64,000 bases of DNA from assembly GCF_003610465.1 (NCBI RefSeq), contig NZ_RAQI01000007.1, positions 62,001 through 126,000 on the forward strand. Direction: 5' to 3'. Below are positions 9,971-19,747 of this stretch, piece after piece; within the stretch, counting starts at the first letter, position 1, and every line of letters begins with the position of its first letter. The DNA comes from Xenorhabdus ehlersii. GTDB taxonomy: Bacteria > Pseudomonadota > Gammaproteobacteria > Enterobacterales > Enterobacteriaceae. The position numbers and the translations under genes are program-made. The notes beneath the pieces are model-generated. The model was not told the origin of the DNA. It worked only from the letters and a program-made list of their open reading frames with translations, and ran no database searches.

Positions 9971-11440
9971 ATGCTGGGCAACAAAATCGAATATCTTATT
10001 GGTGGTGCGATTCTGGCTACGACTTGTTTGGCACAGGCTGAGACCTTGCAACCTGATCCAGCCTGGCAACAAGGCAAACTCGAAAATGGATTTAGTTGGC
10101 AAATCCTGCAAACACCACAGCGGCCTAATGACAGAGTGCAGTTGCGGTTATTGGTAAAGACCGGCTCCTTGTCTGAAAAAACCCAACAACGGGGCTATAC
10201 CTACCTGATTCCGAAAATCGTCTTATCCAGCAGCAAAGATTTATCATCGCAGAAATTGGAAAATCTATGGCACAATGCGATAGATACTAAAAATCTCTTT
10301 CCACCTGCCATTGTTTCCTATGATTTCACCCTTTACAGTCTGAGCCTGCCAAATAATCGTCCCGAGTTATTGCAAGATGCATTGATATGGTTATCCGATA
10401 TTGCTGGTGGTGCGGTATTTACACCAGAGACACTGGCACAGGCCATAAAAGGGGATGAACATCTTGTGACGACTTTCCCATCTGATATCCAAGACCCAGT
10501 GTGGCGTATGCGCCTGCAAGGTTCGACGCTTATCGACCATGATCCTGGGATGGCCGTATCAGTGCCTGTCGATGTAAAAAAAGTCGAAAATTTTTATCAT
10601 CAATGGTACACGCCGGATGCGATGACGCTGTATATCGCAGGACATGTTGACAACCGATTACTGTCAGAGCGGATTAATCGGGCCTTTGCGTCATTGGAGG
10701 GGAAACGTCAGACACCAGAGCCTGTTCCTACCTTGCTACCGCTGAAAGCAGCAACGATTGGCGTAGTGAGTGATAAGGCCAAACAAGATCGCTTGTCTTT
10801 GACCTGGAACCTGAACTGGTTGCCGATTAACGATTCGCAAACCCTGATTCAGTACTGGTTAAATGACCTGACGCGTGAAGCGCTTTATCGTTACCTGCAA
10901 TTAGGGCTTAAAGACAAACAGAATGACATGCAATTAGGCCTGGATTGCCGTGTGCTATACCAGCGGGCGAACTGCTCCTTAAATCTGGATTCCCCTGCGG
11001 ACAAGTTGATGGAGTCCACGCTTTATCTGGCCTCACAACTGTCATCATTGCGGGAAAATGGATTGCCGCAGGCACAATTTGATGAACTCTATGCTCAGAA
11101 GCGGGGTCAGCTCCAGCAGCTATTTGCCATGTATGCCCGCACAGATACCGATATTTTGATAAACCAACGTCTGTTGTCACAGCAAAATAATGTGATAGAT
11201 ATTGCCCCTGAACAATTCCAACGGTTAAGACAAGCGTTTTTATCCTCCCTGACACCACAACTTTTGAATAAAAAGCTGCAAGAGATGTTGTCTCAAGAAA
11301 TCTCTTTTATTCTGGTGCAACCAAAAGGTGAAGCGACGATTGATGTTAATCACATCAAAAATAGCTTTAATCAAATTATGAGACCGGGGCCACAGCCGGA
11401 GAAACCGAAAGAGCCTAAAACAGTGAACGGTAGGGAGTAA
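9971..11440 (+). CDS. yhjJ: YhjJ-like M16 peptidase-family protein without the zinc motif
   Basis: A secreted protein of about 490 residues with a signal peptide (hydrophobic core LIGGAILATTCL, cleavage after AQA) and the M16 (insulinase/pitrilysin) fold pattern through its length. E. coli YhjJ is 498 residues. Where active M16 enzymes have HxxEH, this protein reads GYTYLIPKIV after TGSLSEKTQQR, so no zinc ligands are visible and it is probably not a metallopeptidase. The ATG at 9971 follows AGGGGTAAGTGAGA. A GTG/ATG-type alternative two codons earlier (9965) is possible. Gene order after the hmsP stump resembles E. coli, with dctA missing. Confidence 0.85.
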   Translation: MLGNKIEYLIGGAILATTCLAQAETLQPDPAWQQGKLENGFSWQILQTPQRPNDRVQLRLLVKTGSLSEKTQQRGYTYLIPKIVLSSSKDLSSQKLENLWHNAIDTKNLFPPAIVSYDFTLYSLSLPNNRPELLQDALIWLSDIAGGAVFTPETLAQAIKGDEHLVTTFPSDIQDPVWRMRLQGSTLIDHDPGMAVSVPVDVKKVENFYHQWYTPDAMTLYIAGHVDNRLLSERINRAFASLEGKRQTPEPVPTLLPLKAATIGVVSDKAKQDRLSLTWNLNWLPINDSQTLIQYWLNDLTREALYRYLQLGLKDKQNDMQLGLDCRVLYQRANCSLNLDSPADKLMESTLYLASQLSSLRENGLPQAQFDELYAQKRGQLQQLFAMYARTDTDILINQRLLSQQNNVIDIAPEQFQRLRQAFLSSLTPQLLNKKLQEMLSQEISFILVQPKGEATIDVNHIKNSFNQIMRPGPQPEKPKEPKTVNGRE

Positions 11441-11536
11441 GAGGGTAAACGGGAACTCTGGTTTCATTCCCCCCGTAATATTTGGGCATTACCCTCGAGA
11501 CTCTTTTCAAAACACGTCTCAGGAGGTTAATAACTT

Positions 11537-13681
11537 ATGCCTGACTTTTCCCGCAGAAAAATATTACAAGCAGCTGTGGTCGGAGCAGCGGGTTCATTAC
11601 TGCCCGCTTCGATTCGCAAGGCTCTAGCCATACCCGCCAATAACAGTACTGGTACTATTGATGATGTAGAACATGTGGTGATTCTGATGCAGGAAAACCG
11701 CTCCTTCGACCATTATTTCGGCACGTTGCCTGGCGTACGTGGCTTTAGCGATCGCATCACTATTCCACTCTCCGGTGGTCGCAACATTTGGCAGCAGCAG
11801 GGAAATTGGCGGCTGGTCTTGCCTTATTATCTGGACAGCCGACGCGGTAATGCACAGCGGGCTGGAGGTACGCCTCACTCCTGGAATGATGAACATTCCG
11901 CCTGGGACAATGGCCGTATGAGTGCCTGGCCAACCTATAAAACGACAACCTCAATGGGCTATTACTGCCAGACTGAGCTGCCGTACCAGTTTGCTTTGGC
12001 CAACGCCTTCACCTTGTGTGACGCATACCATTGTTCGATCCATGCAGGAACCGATCCCAATCGTCTGTTCCACTGGACCGGCACCAACGGTCCCAGTGCC
12101 GCTAACGTTGCTGCAGTGATCAACGAATGGGACTCTCCCGGCCCTCCAGAGGAAGGGTATACATGGAAAACCTACCCAGAACGACTGGAGGAGAGCGGCA
12201 TTAGCTGGAAAATTTATCAATACCTGCCGGACAACTTCGGTGATAACCCGTTGGCCGGTTTCCGCCAGTACCGTGCCGCCAGTGTCAGAGCCGGTAATCC
12301 GGCACAACCACCGGAAGGTTTCCACGATTTTGTGCCTTACAGTGATGAACTTGACGAGAGAATTCCACTGTACAAGGGCAACGGCAATACTCTGCCGGCT
12401 GCCAGTGATGGCGATCTGGAGACGATACTGGCCGGATTCCGCGACGAGGTGAAGAAAGGCAGGCTGCCGCAGGTAAGCTGGATCGTTGCACCGGCGGCCT
12501 ATTGTGAGCACCCAGGGCCTTCCTGCCCTGTACAGGGTGGCTGGTTCATTCAGGAGATCCTCAATGCGCTGACAGACGATCCGCAGGTGTGGAGCAAAAC
12601 GGTATTGCTGGTGAATTACGATGAGAATGATGGTTTCTTTGACCACATTCCTTCACCCTCCGCACCGTCGCTACGGGAAGACGGTAGTTTCGCCGGCAAG
12701 TCCACGCTACCCTTCGACACCGAAATCTTTCAACACGTAGCTCCAGAGGGATCGCAGGGGCAACCGCCACCAGATGGACGTATTTATGGTCCTGGACCGA
12801 GAGTGCCTATGCTAATCCTGTCGCCCTGGAGTCGCGGAGGTTGGGTTAACTCACAGGTATTCGACCACACCTCAGTCCTGCAATTTTTGGAAAAACGCTT
12901 CCGGGTATGCGAGCCGAATATCAGTGCCTGGCGGCGTGCAGTGTGCGGTGATCTCACTTCAGCGTTCAACTTTGTCAATCCCAACAGTGAAGTGCCCCAT
13001 TTGCCTGACATCACGCGACAAACAGCAGACAACCTGCGCCGGAGCCAGGAGGCGTTACCACGGGTGCCGTTACCGGAGGTTGAAAAGCAGCAATTGCCGT
13101 ATCAACGGCGACAGATTCGCCCGTCCCGCGCGTTGCCTTACCGACTTAATGTTGAAGTCTCGGCTTATCCTGATAAGGGCTTACTGACACTGAGTTTTCA
13201 CAACACGGGCGAACAGGGTGTGGTATTCCACGTTTACGATAAGCTACATCTGGATGAGATCCCGCGGCGTTATACCGTTGAAGCAGGTAAGTCGCTCAGT
13301 GATGACTGGCAGACGGCAGATGACTATGATCTTTGGTTGCTAGGACCCAACGGCTTTCACCGTGCGCTGAGCGGTTCACTGACACAGCGGCAGCCAGAAG
13401 TGCGTCAAATCATGAATGATACCTACCTGCACCTGGAACTGAACAATCCGAGTGACAAAACGGTGGAGATCATCATAAAACGCTGCCCTTATACATTGCA
13501 GGGGCCGTGGCGCATTAAAATGCCAGCGGGAAGCTGTCACAGCCAGACTTTTGACACCCGTATCAGTGGTGGCTGGTACGATATTTCACTGGCAGGGCCG
13601 AAAGGATGGCACCGCCGCCTGGCTGGCAGACTGGAAAACGGTGAGCACAGCATCAGCGATCCGTTGATGGGAAAGGAATAA
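11537..13681 (+). CDS. Tat-exported phosphocholine-specific phospholipase C
   Basis: A 714-residue protein of the bacterial non-hemolytic phospholipase C / acid phosphatase superfamily, which cleaves phosphatidylcholine or related lipids to diacylglycerol and phosphocholine. Residues 5-11 are SRRKILQ, a twin-arginine signal, followed by a hydrophobic segment and an Ala-rich cleavage region. The metal-binding catalytic start MQENRSFDHYFGTLPGVRGF is at about residues 50-69, and NDEHSAW, HAGTDPNR, NYDENDGFFDH and PWSRGGWV are further active-site blocks. Two C-terminal repeats of the PLC C-terminal domain follow (about residues 540-710). AGGAGG precedes the ATG by 12 bases. GC content is above that of its neighbours, and E. 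coli has no homologue at this position, so it was probably acquired. Likely role: lipid degradation or virulence in an insect host. Confidence 0.9.
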   Translation: MPDFSRRKILQAAVVGAAGSLLPASIRKALAIPANNSTGTIDDVEHVVILMQENRSFDHYFGTLPGVRGFSDRITIPLSGGRNIWQQQGNWRLVLPYYLDSRRGNAQRAGGTPHSWNDEHSAWDNGRMSAWPTYKTTTSMGYYCQTELPYQFALANAFTLCDAYHCSIHAGTDPNRLFHWTGTNGPSAANVAAVINEWDSPGPPEEGYTWKTYPERLEESGISWKIYQYLPDNFGDNPLAGFRQYRAASVRAGNPAQPPEGFHDFVPYSDELDERIPLYKGNGNTLPAASDGDLETILAGFRDEVKKGRLPQVSWIVAPAAYCEHPGPSCPVQGGWFIQEILNALTDDPQVWSKTVLLVNYDENDGFFDHIPSPSAPSLREDGSFAGKSTLPFDTEIFQHVAPEGSQGQPPPDGRIYGPGPRVPMLILSPWSRGGWVNSQVFDHTSVLQFLEKRFRVCEPNISAWRRAVCGDLTSAFNFVNPNSEVPHLPDITRQTADNLRRSQEALPRVPLPEVEKQQLPYQRRQIRPSRALPYRLNVEVSAYPDKGLLTLSFHNTGEQGVVFHVYDKLHLDEIPRRYTVEAGKSLSDDWQTADDYDLWLLGPNGFHRALSGSLTQRQPEVRQIMNDTYLHLELNNPSDKTVEIIIKRCPYTLQGPWRIKMPAGSCHSQTFDTRISGGWYDISLAGPKGWHRRLAGRLENGEHSISDPLMGKE

Positions 13682-13736
13682 GATAATCGTGCCTGATATG
13701 CGAAAAACGGAAAATGGATTCTATCTATCGTCTTAA

Positions 13737-13762
13737 GGGGCGGTTTAACCCGCCCCGATTTA
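13737..13762 (+). terminator. Terminator after the phospholipase C gene
   Basis: GGGGCGG and CCGCCCC form a perfect 7-bp GC stem with a TTTAAC loop, followed by GATTTAAAT. It lies between two convergent genes and may serve both. Confidence 0.75.
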
Positions 13763-13791
13763 AATAATTAATGTTTTCTGAAACCATTAAT

Positions 13792-13998
13792 TTATTTCTT
13801 CGCGGCAGCCCGTAACTCAGTCACGTTTTTACCCCCAATGCCCCAGTTATCTGTTTCTACTTCATCAATGATCACAAAAGTCGTTGCCGGGTTTTTCCCA
13901 AGTACATCGACCAGCAATTGGGTTGCACCTTCAATCAGTTGTTTTTTCTGCTCAGCGGTGGCGCCTTCACGGGTAATTCTGATGTTCACAAATGGCAT
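13792..13998 (-). CDS. 4-oxalocrotonate tautomerase-family protein
   Basis: A 68-residue small tautomerase. The start at 13998 gives MPFVNIRI, placing the catalytic proline directly after the initiator methionine as the family requires. AGGAGT lies eight bases upstream of this ATG. A longer frame reaching 14031 would bury the proline and is rejected. Family members form oligomers of beta-alpha-beta units and move double bonds in keto-acid substrates; the natural substrate cannot be told from sequence. It is convergent with the phospholipase C gene and downstream of yhjD on the same strand, with a gap of about 75 bases. Confidence 0.88.
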   Translation of the reverse strand: MPFVNIRITREGATAEQKKQLIEGATQLLVDVLGKNPATTFVIIDEVETDNWGIGGKNVTELRAAAKK

Positions 13999-14074
13999 AA
14001 AAATGACTCCTCTTTGGTTTGTTATAGACAAGTGGGTACAGAAAGAACAGTCTTATTTATTGATATATGGATGT

Positions 14075-15052
14075 TTATCTGGCTTTCTTCTCTTCCGCAG
14101 TGGCGATCCAGGCGGCGCAAAACAGTGTCAGACGAGCGAAAAAATAGAAGAATGCCATTAAGCCAATCACCGAACCAAAAGCAGCACCCGAAGGGGAACT
14201 GGCAAGGCGTGGCAGCATCATAGTCATAATATATTTAATAATTTCAAATCCAATTGCGGCCATTAGAGTGCCTTTAAACAGCGCTTTTCTTTCAGGGCGA
14301 TGACGCGGCAAGATCCACAATATCCAAAGGAATAGCAAATAATTGGCTGAAATGGAAATAGTCATGCCAATTGATGTCCATACCGGCCGGAGCCATTCTA
14401 TACCTTCCAGTCCGAGGGCGTGGACGATGGTGGCCTGGGCAGAGCCTGCTATGGAAGTCAGCGAAAGGGTGATGACCAACGCAAATAGCAGACCGAATAA
14501 GGAGAAAAAGTCGCGAATATATTGAAAGTAAATTTTCTCTTTATCTTCATGATTACGTTCCCAGACATCTCTGGATTGGGCGAGTATTGCCTCACGTAAA
14601 TTACCAACCCAGTTCATCCCTGAATAAAGTGCAATCGCCAGACCCGTCAATCCCACGGTTGTTCTTTGGTTGATTGCCGTGTCTACGCTGTTTTTCAGGG
14701 TAGTGGCGAGAGCGGGATCACTGATGCTGTTGGCGATGCCATTGATCAAACGTGCCAGTAAGTCAGGATTAGAGGCCAATACAAAACCTACGACGGCAAA
14801 AGAGAGCATCAGGATTGGGATTAAGGATAGAAACGAGAAATAGGTGATGGCAGCACCAAATTGGCTACCCATTCGGTCGTTGAAACGTTGTGCTGCCCTA
14901 ATAAAGTGGGCAATAAAAGAAATTCGGCGGATGGCATTGCCAATACGGATGGTTACGGAAAGTGCTTTTTTACTGCCATATAGCCCTTTCTTTAATGGTG
15001 TAAGTTCCTTCCCTGTATTGAGTTGTTCCCTTTTTTCATGGTTAGCTGGCAT
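14075..15052 (-). CDS. yhjD: YhjD, inner-membrane protein of the YihY/BrkB family
   Basis: A 325-residue multi-pass membrane protein close to E. coli YhjD across its length (blocks RFNDRMGSQFGAAITYFSFLS, SQSRDVWER-like, and C-terminal ARLTLFCAAWIATAEEK). About six hydrophobic helices are visible. In E. coli, changes in YhjD allow growth with Kdo2-free lipid IVA, so a lipid-related transport role has been proposed. The chosen ATG at 15052 has AGGGGA six bases upstream. An upstream in-frame start at 15115 would add a hydrophobic 21-residue extension without a ribosome binding site. Confidence 0.9.
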   Translation of the reverse strand: MPANHEKREQLNTGKELTPLKKGLYGSKKALSVTIRIGNAIRRISFIAHFIRAAQRFNDRMGSQFGAAITYFSFLSLIPILMLSFAVVGFVLASNPDLLARLINGIANSISDPALATTLKNSVDTAINQRTTVGLTGLAIALYSGMNWVGNLREAILAQSRDVWERNHEDKEKIYFQYIRDFFSLFGLLFALVITLSLTSIAGSAQATIVHALGLEGIEWLRPVWTSIGMTISISANYLLFLWILWILPRHRPERKALFKGTLMAAIGFEIIKYIMTMMLPRLASSPSGAAFGSVIGLMAFFYFFARLTLFCAAWIATAEEKKAR

Positions 15053-15136
15053 TACATCCCCTGGCGAAAAAATATATATGCGAAAAAAGAGTAACAGGCA
15101 AAATGAAAAAGGCAACTGGTCAGGGAACGTGAAGAA

Positions 15137-15164
15137 GTACGGTAACCTTATATGGCTACCGTAC
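15137..15164 (-). terminator. Hairpin downstream of tpsA
   Basis: GTACGGTA and TACCGTAC form a perfect 8-bp stem, extended by CC/GG pairs inside. It lies 27 bases past the tpsA stop. The T-run is weak (TTCTTC on the minus strand). Confidence 0.55.
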
Positions 15165-15190
15165 AGAAAATCAACCGTTGATCACGATGA

Positions 15191-18100
15191 TCAATCTAAT
15201 TGACGCCCCTTAACTTCACTGTGGACTGTCGGAAGTGTCGTATCGTGGTTCTCATTTTTCACAAAAGGTACTTTACCGGAGAAAATATCTTTTTGTGCAG
15301 AGGCTGCCAGACCTGTGAAGGAACCTGGTACATCAATGCCTAAGTTTTTGCCTTTATCGTATCCTGCGATAGATTGTTGGTTAATTTGCGGGGTATTCAG
15401 CGAGACAGCACCTTGTGCGCTATCAATTTTGCTGCCCACTAAAGAGGTTGTTCCAGAAACATCCAGATTAACCCCTTGAGTACCGGTTAATGTTGTTTGC
15501 TTACCTACAGCTTCTCGATCGAGAGTATCGTAATTGCCTTTGAATTTGCCATCGAAGCCCTTGAATGTGGCTTTCAATTGATCTGTCAAACTGGGTGCCT
15601 TATCTCCGGTTTGAGCGTTGTCGGCAGTCGCGGTTTCAGTTGTGGCCGTCGCTGGGTTTTCTGGAGAGCCTTCCGCTACGGTAGGAATAGCTTCTTTAGA
15701 AGCGGCATCTCCTTTGATGGTTTTGCTATAACCCAAGCCAGCATCCAGACCTACATTCAGGCTATGAGTGCTGTCCTTGCGGCTTTCGACATTGAAATTG
15801 CCACCGACGTTGCCCGTTACCTGGTCAGCATCGACATTGGCGCCTTTAAGTGAGGTATCTCCTGCACTGGTCAGGTTGACATTGCCGCCGGAAACCTGTG
15901 CGTTACGGTGTGTAGTCTGATCCAGTTGGTTAACGCCAAATTTCAATTCACCGCCAATGTTATATTTGCTATCGATAATTCTGTTGGCCGGATCGTCTGT
16001 TGTTGCAGCATCACCTGTCGCACCATCACCCCCTTCTTTGCGGGCGGTAGAAGACATACCACCTTTAGCTTTAGCACCGACATTCCAGCCATTGGCGTTG
16101 GCAGTATCCTGAGCCGAAGTCAGTTCGATTTTCCCACGCTGTGCGGTTAAATCTACCTGTTTGCCGGAAACGTTGGCACCTTGTAATGTCAGATTATTGC
16201 CTGCATTCAGATTTACCCCTTGTCCACCAGTGATATTGCTGATTTGGGCGGTAGTGTTGTTCTGATTGTCGGTGTTATAACCGCCACCGAGGCTGCCACT
16301 GAAATTCTTGCCATCAAGGTTGGTTCCCACAGTCAGGGAAATCTCCCCATTGTAACCATTGCTTTGTTTCTCATTGCGAGTGGTGGCTTGGTTAAACTGA
16401 ATATTTCCACCTGCATTAACGTTGGCTGAACCTTCACCTGCATTGATTGAAGTGCCTTGATAGCGCGCATCTCTGGTCACCTGAACATGAACGCCGTTTT
16501 GGGTGTTGATACTGCTGGTCACTGCGCTGCTGGTGGTGTTGGATGTTTCCTGGTAACTGCCATTGCCTTTGCCATTGACGGAGATATCTGCACCTGTTGT
16601 GGTGTAGACGCGCAAGCTGGCATTGCCAGTCGTATCAGCGGCATGAGCGTTTTGGCTGTTGGTTGCCGCTTCACTGGTATGGCTGCCAGCAGTTAGCGAG
16701 ACACCGCCTTTGTGTGCCTGGTATTGCGTACCTTGGTCATAGATATCACCGTTTGTAGTGACTTTGACATCACCCGCCTTAATGGTAGTCACTACCGCAT
16801 TAGACTGATGATTGTTGGTGTAACGGCTGTTGCCATTCATCGCCAGTTCAATACCTGCATTAGGCAACCCCGTCTTCGTGATGGAAGCATCCAGTTTTTT
16901 ATCTGCGGCGGCCTTAGCTGTTTTTTCTACAGGGCGGGTAGTGGCACTGTAATCAGCAGTTCCGCTGATCTCACCACCTACCTGTAATCGATTGGTTGAG
17001 CTGGATTCAGTATTGGCCGTTGCCACATTTTTAATGCTACCGGCATTAGCCTGGTAGGAACCTTGCACTTGATGATCCGTACCCTGTTGCTTCAATTCAC
17101 CCATTGCATTCAGCTCAAGGTTGCCTGAAATCTGGGTTTTCGCCACCTCTGCTGTGGTTCGGCTGTCGGACTTTCCATTGCTGTTGTAAGTTCCTTCAAC
17201 ACCACTGCCGAGTTTGTCCATACCGCCAGTGACAAACACACTGCTGCTCAGTTTTTCTTGTGAGGTTGAGGTTGAGGTGCTGTTTTCACCAGCCAGCAAC
17301 GCAATGTTATTCCCAGTAATTTTCGCATCGCCCTGGGTTGTGACCAACTTAGAGCCAGTCACGGTGACATTCTGGCCCGCATTTACGCTAAGATGACCCC
17401 CATTCAGTTCTGATGGGCGTTGCGTTGTATTTTCATCTTTCTGTTTGTCAGTTGTGTGTTCAAAACCTACGCCAGCACGGTATTGGTTATCTTTCATATC
17501 CTTGGCGTAATACTGCCAGTCAAGATTGGTTTTTTCCTGTTGGTACTGATTCTTCTCACCATAATTCAGGATATTGATATTGCCTGACGTATTCAGTTGT
17601 AGTTCGCCAGCACTTTTTGTCAGACTGCCAATGACATTGATGTCTTTATCACTGAGTAATTTCAGATCTGCATCAGAAATCAATTGACTGCCGGAAGATT
17701 TTTCATGCTTGTTGTGTTCTTGGTTAGTATTTTTGGTGATATTGAAGATGGTTCCCTTTCTTTCATCCACCTCTTTAGAAATATGGCTGACGGCATTATC
17801 GATAGTCAGCTGCCCTTCATGGGTTCTAACATAGGCACCTTTTTGGGCTTTGACTTTACTGCCCGTAATGGTGACACCATTTTCACCAGTCAGCAGCAAG
17901 AGTTCGCCAGCCGTCACTTCGGAAATATGATGGGTTTCTGATTTATCGCGGTTATCTTTTTTGCTGCCACCAGCAATACCGCCCCAATAGGTTTTATCTT
18001 TGGCAAGGATCTGATCATCAACAAGGGATTGCACAGTAATATTGGCTTGTTGACCCGCAGAAATAATCAGGTTTTTGCCTGAGTTAATGTGGGTTCCTGC

Positions 18101-19639
18101 AATGTCAATATTCCCTTTCGCATCAATACCTAAAATTCCGCCTGCGCTTAATTCATTGCCGGTACTTCTTTGTGTGGTATTGACCTGATTCCAATGACCC
18201 GTTTGCAGTGATGCAGAATGGTTCTTTTTATATCCTTTCTCTGAGGTTATTTCTGATTCTATCAGACCTGCCAGCTTCACATCTTTCTGGGCTGATAGGG
18301 ACAACAGGTTACCGGCTTTGATCTTACTGCCAAGGACTTCTACATTGCTTTCATCGGCGATCAAATGAACATTTTCATGAGCGTTGATGGTATTGCCTTC
18401 GTACTGGTATTTTTCACTCTCATTGGTGACATCATACTGCCAAACAAATTTCTGTTGATTATTAGTGTTGCGGTCAAGCTGGTGAAGCTGTTGCCCATCC
18501 AGTTTTAGGTTGGCGCCAGTCAGTTTGACATTATCCCCTTCAATATCGGTTGCCATCACTTGGTTGTTTTGTTTGGCCACCAGCGTGATGTTCTTGCCTG
18601 CCAATTGGGTACGGGCAACAGATTCACTGATTTGCTTTTGTTCGGTATAAATGCCACTAAAAGTGCTTTGGTGATTATTGCTGCCTGTTTTGTCTGATGA
18701 AGATTGATTCAGGCGTCCTTGGGACAGCACATTATTGCCGCGCAAGGTGATATCCCCGCCTTTTAGCGCCGCAGCTTCCAACTTCACATCGCCGTGGGAT
18801 TCAACATCAATGCCATCACTAGCGGTTATTTTGCCTTTTAAATTGACTCCGCTCCCTTCCGCCGTGTTCAGCAGCCGAATGCGTCCTGCCCGCATACTGC
18901 CCAAATAATAGCTGTCGAGTGCGCCAATATCCGCTTGCTGGGTATCTAGGATGCGACCATCGGCCGAAATCTTGTTATTCCCCGTTGTGATATTGAGGTT
19001 TTTGGTGGTGATCACCTGACCATTAATGTCAATTTTAGGGGCAATCAGATTCAGCACGTCATTATGGGATAAGCCATTGTTTCTTACATTCAGGGCGTTC
19101 AGGTTATCAAAGGTGTTGAAGCCTTGCAGGATCCCATTTTCCACCAGTGGATTACCGACAACCAATGACGCCTGATTGGTATTAATAAAACCACAGCCGT
19201 TACAAGTGATACCGTTAGGGTTTGCCAGTATATAATCGGCGGCGATACCAAATATTTCCTGTTCGCCGAGCAAGAATGAAGGGTTACGGCTAATCACCTC
19301 ATTTAAGATCACACTGGCAACTTGTCCATTGAGGTTACTGTTGGCAGATAATTCCCCTGCCAATTGTGATGTTCCATTCTCCAGGGAGTTATTGAACACC
19401 GCCCCCATTTGATTGACGTTGAAGTCTTGGTATTGGTTATGTGATAACCCTGATTCGGAAGGCGCAACGATATTGACTACTGTTGCACCGGTATCAGCTT
19501 GCATAACATCCGGGCTGTGGGTGGCATCTCCACCAGGCGTAATATCATTGGCAAAACTGACTGAACAGCTTGCCAGAATAATTGCCATAGCGGCGGCAAG
19601 TTTGCCCGTGGGAGACAGTTTAAATTTTTTACTTTTCAT
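15191..19639 (-). CDS. Two-partner secretion hemolysin/hemagglutinin TpsA (XhlA/PhlA-like)
   Basis: A 1482-residue exoprotein. Residues 1-30 are a Sec signal peptide ending SVSFA. The TPS secretion domain follows (HNQYQDFNVNQMGAVFNNS, and NPNGITCNGCGF near residue 140), which docks on the TpsB translocator. The rest is a long beta-helix of degenerate repeats rich in Asn, Gly and Thr (hemagglutinin repeats). Length, CNGCGF motif and partner gene fit the ShlA/HpmA hemolysin group, which includes XhlA of Xenorhabdus and PhlA of Photorhabdus. No C-terminal CdiA-type toxin cassette (VENN motif) is visible and no immunity gene follows, so a pore-forming or surface hemolysin is favoured over contact-dependent inhibition. 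Hemolytic activity is inferred. Confidence 0.85.
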   Translation of the reverse strand: MKSKKFKLSPTGKLAAAMAIILASCSVSFANDITPGGDATHSPDVMQADTGATVVNIVAPSESGLSHNQYQDFNVNQMGAVFNNSLENGTSQLAGELSANSNLNGQVASVILNEVISRNPSFLLGEQEIFGIAADYILANPNGITCNGCGFINTNQASLVVGNPLVENGILQGFNTFDNLNALNVRNNGLSHNDVLNLIAPKIDINGQVITTKNLNITTGNNKISADGRILDTQQADIGALDSYYLGSMRAGRIRLLNTAEGSGVNLKGKITASDGIDVESHGDVKLEAAALKGGDITLRGNNVLSQGRLNQSSSDKTGSNNHQSTFSGIYTEQKQISESVARTQLAGKNITLVAKQNNQVMATDIEGDNVKLTGANLKLDGQQLHQLDRNTNNQQKFVWQYDVTNESEKYQYEGNTINAHENVHLIADESNVEVLGSKIKAGNLLSLSAQKDVKLAGLIESEITSEKGYKKNHSASLQTGHWNQVNTTQRSTGNELSAGGILGIDAKGNIDIAGTHINSGKNLIISAGQQANITVQSLVDDQILAKDKTYWGGIAGGSKKDNRDKSETHHISEVTAGELLLLTGENGVTITGSKVKAQKGAYVRTHEGQLTIDNAVSHISKEVDERKGTIFNITKNTNQEHNKHEKSSGSQLISDADLKLLSDKDINVIGSLTKSAGELQLNTSGNINILNYGEKNQYQQEKTNLDWQYYAKDMKDNQYRAGVGFEHTTDKQKDENTTQRPSELNGGHLSVNAGQNVTVTGSKLVTTQGDAKITGNNIALLAGENSTSTSTSQEKLSSSVFVTGGMDKLGSGVEGTYNSNGKSDSRTTAEVAKTQISGNLELNAMGELKQQGTDHQVQGSYQANAGSIKNVATANTESSSTNRLQVGGEISGTADYSATTRPVEKTAKAAADKKLDASITKTGLPNAGIELAMNGNSRYTNNHQSNAVVTTIKAGDVKVTTNGDIYDQGTQYQAHKGGVSLTAGSHTSEAATNSQNAHAADTTGNASLRVYTTTGADISVNGKGNGSYQETSNTTSSAVTSSINTQNGVHVQVTRDARYQGTSINAGEGSANVNAGGNIQFNQATTRNEKQSNGYNGEISLTVGTNLDGKNFSGSLGGGYNTDNQNNTTAQISNITGGQGVNLNAGNNLTLQGANVSGKQVDLTAQRGKIELTSAQDTANANGWNVGAKAKGGMSSTARKEGGDGATGDAATTDDPANRIIDSKYNIGGELKFGVNQLDQTTHRNAQVSGGNVNLTSAGDTSLKGANVDADQVTGNVGGNFNVESRKDSTHSLNVGLDAGLGYSKTIKGDAASKEAIPTVAEGSPENPATATTETATADNAQTGDKAPSLTDQLKATFKGFDGKFKGNYDTLDREAVGKQTTLTGTQGVNLDVSGTTSLVGSKIDSAQGAVSLNTPQINQQSIAGYDKGKNLGIDVPGSFTGLAASAQKDIFSGKVPFVKNENHDTTLPTVHSEVKGRQLD

Positions 19640-19683
19640 ATAATTTCCTTATTTGCTTCTTTAATTGCCATGTGCAGCGCTCT

Positions 19684-19708
19684 GGGGATCATTGTTCTAA
19701 TAATCCCC
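19684..19708 (-). other. Hairpin between tpsB and tpsA
   Basis: GGGGAT and ATCCCC flank a 13-base loop in the 108-base gap between the two genes. It could tune the ratio of translocator to exoprotein. Function is a guess. Confidence 0.35.
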
Positions 19709-19747
19709 ACAACTGGCTGCGGTTAAAAAATCAAATGGTTCAAAAAA

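Noticed and set aside
15191..19639. TpsA as a CdiA-type contact-dependent inhibition protein
   Set aside because: No VENN motif, no C-terminal toxin cassette and no immunity gene; the hemolysin-type partner is a better fit.
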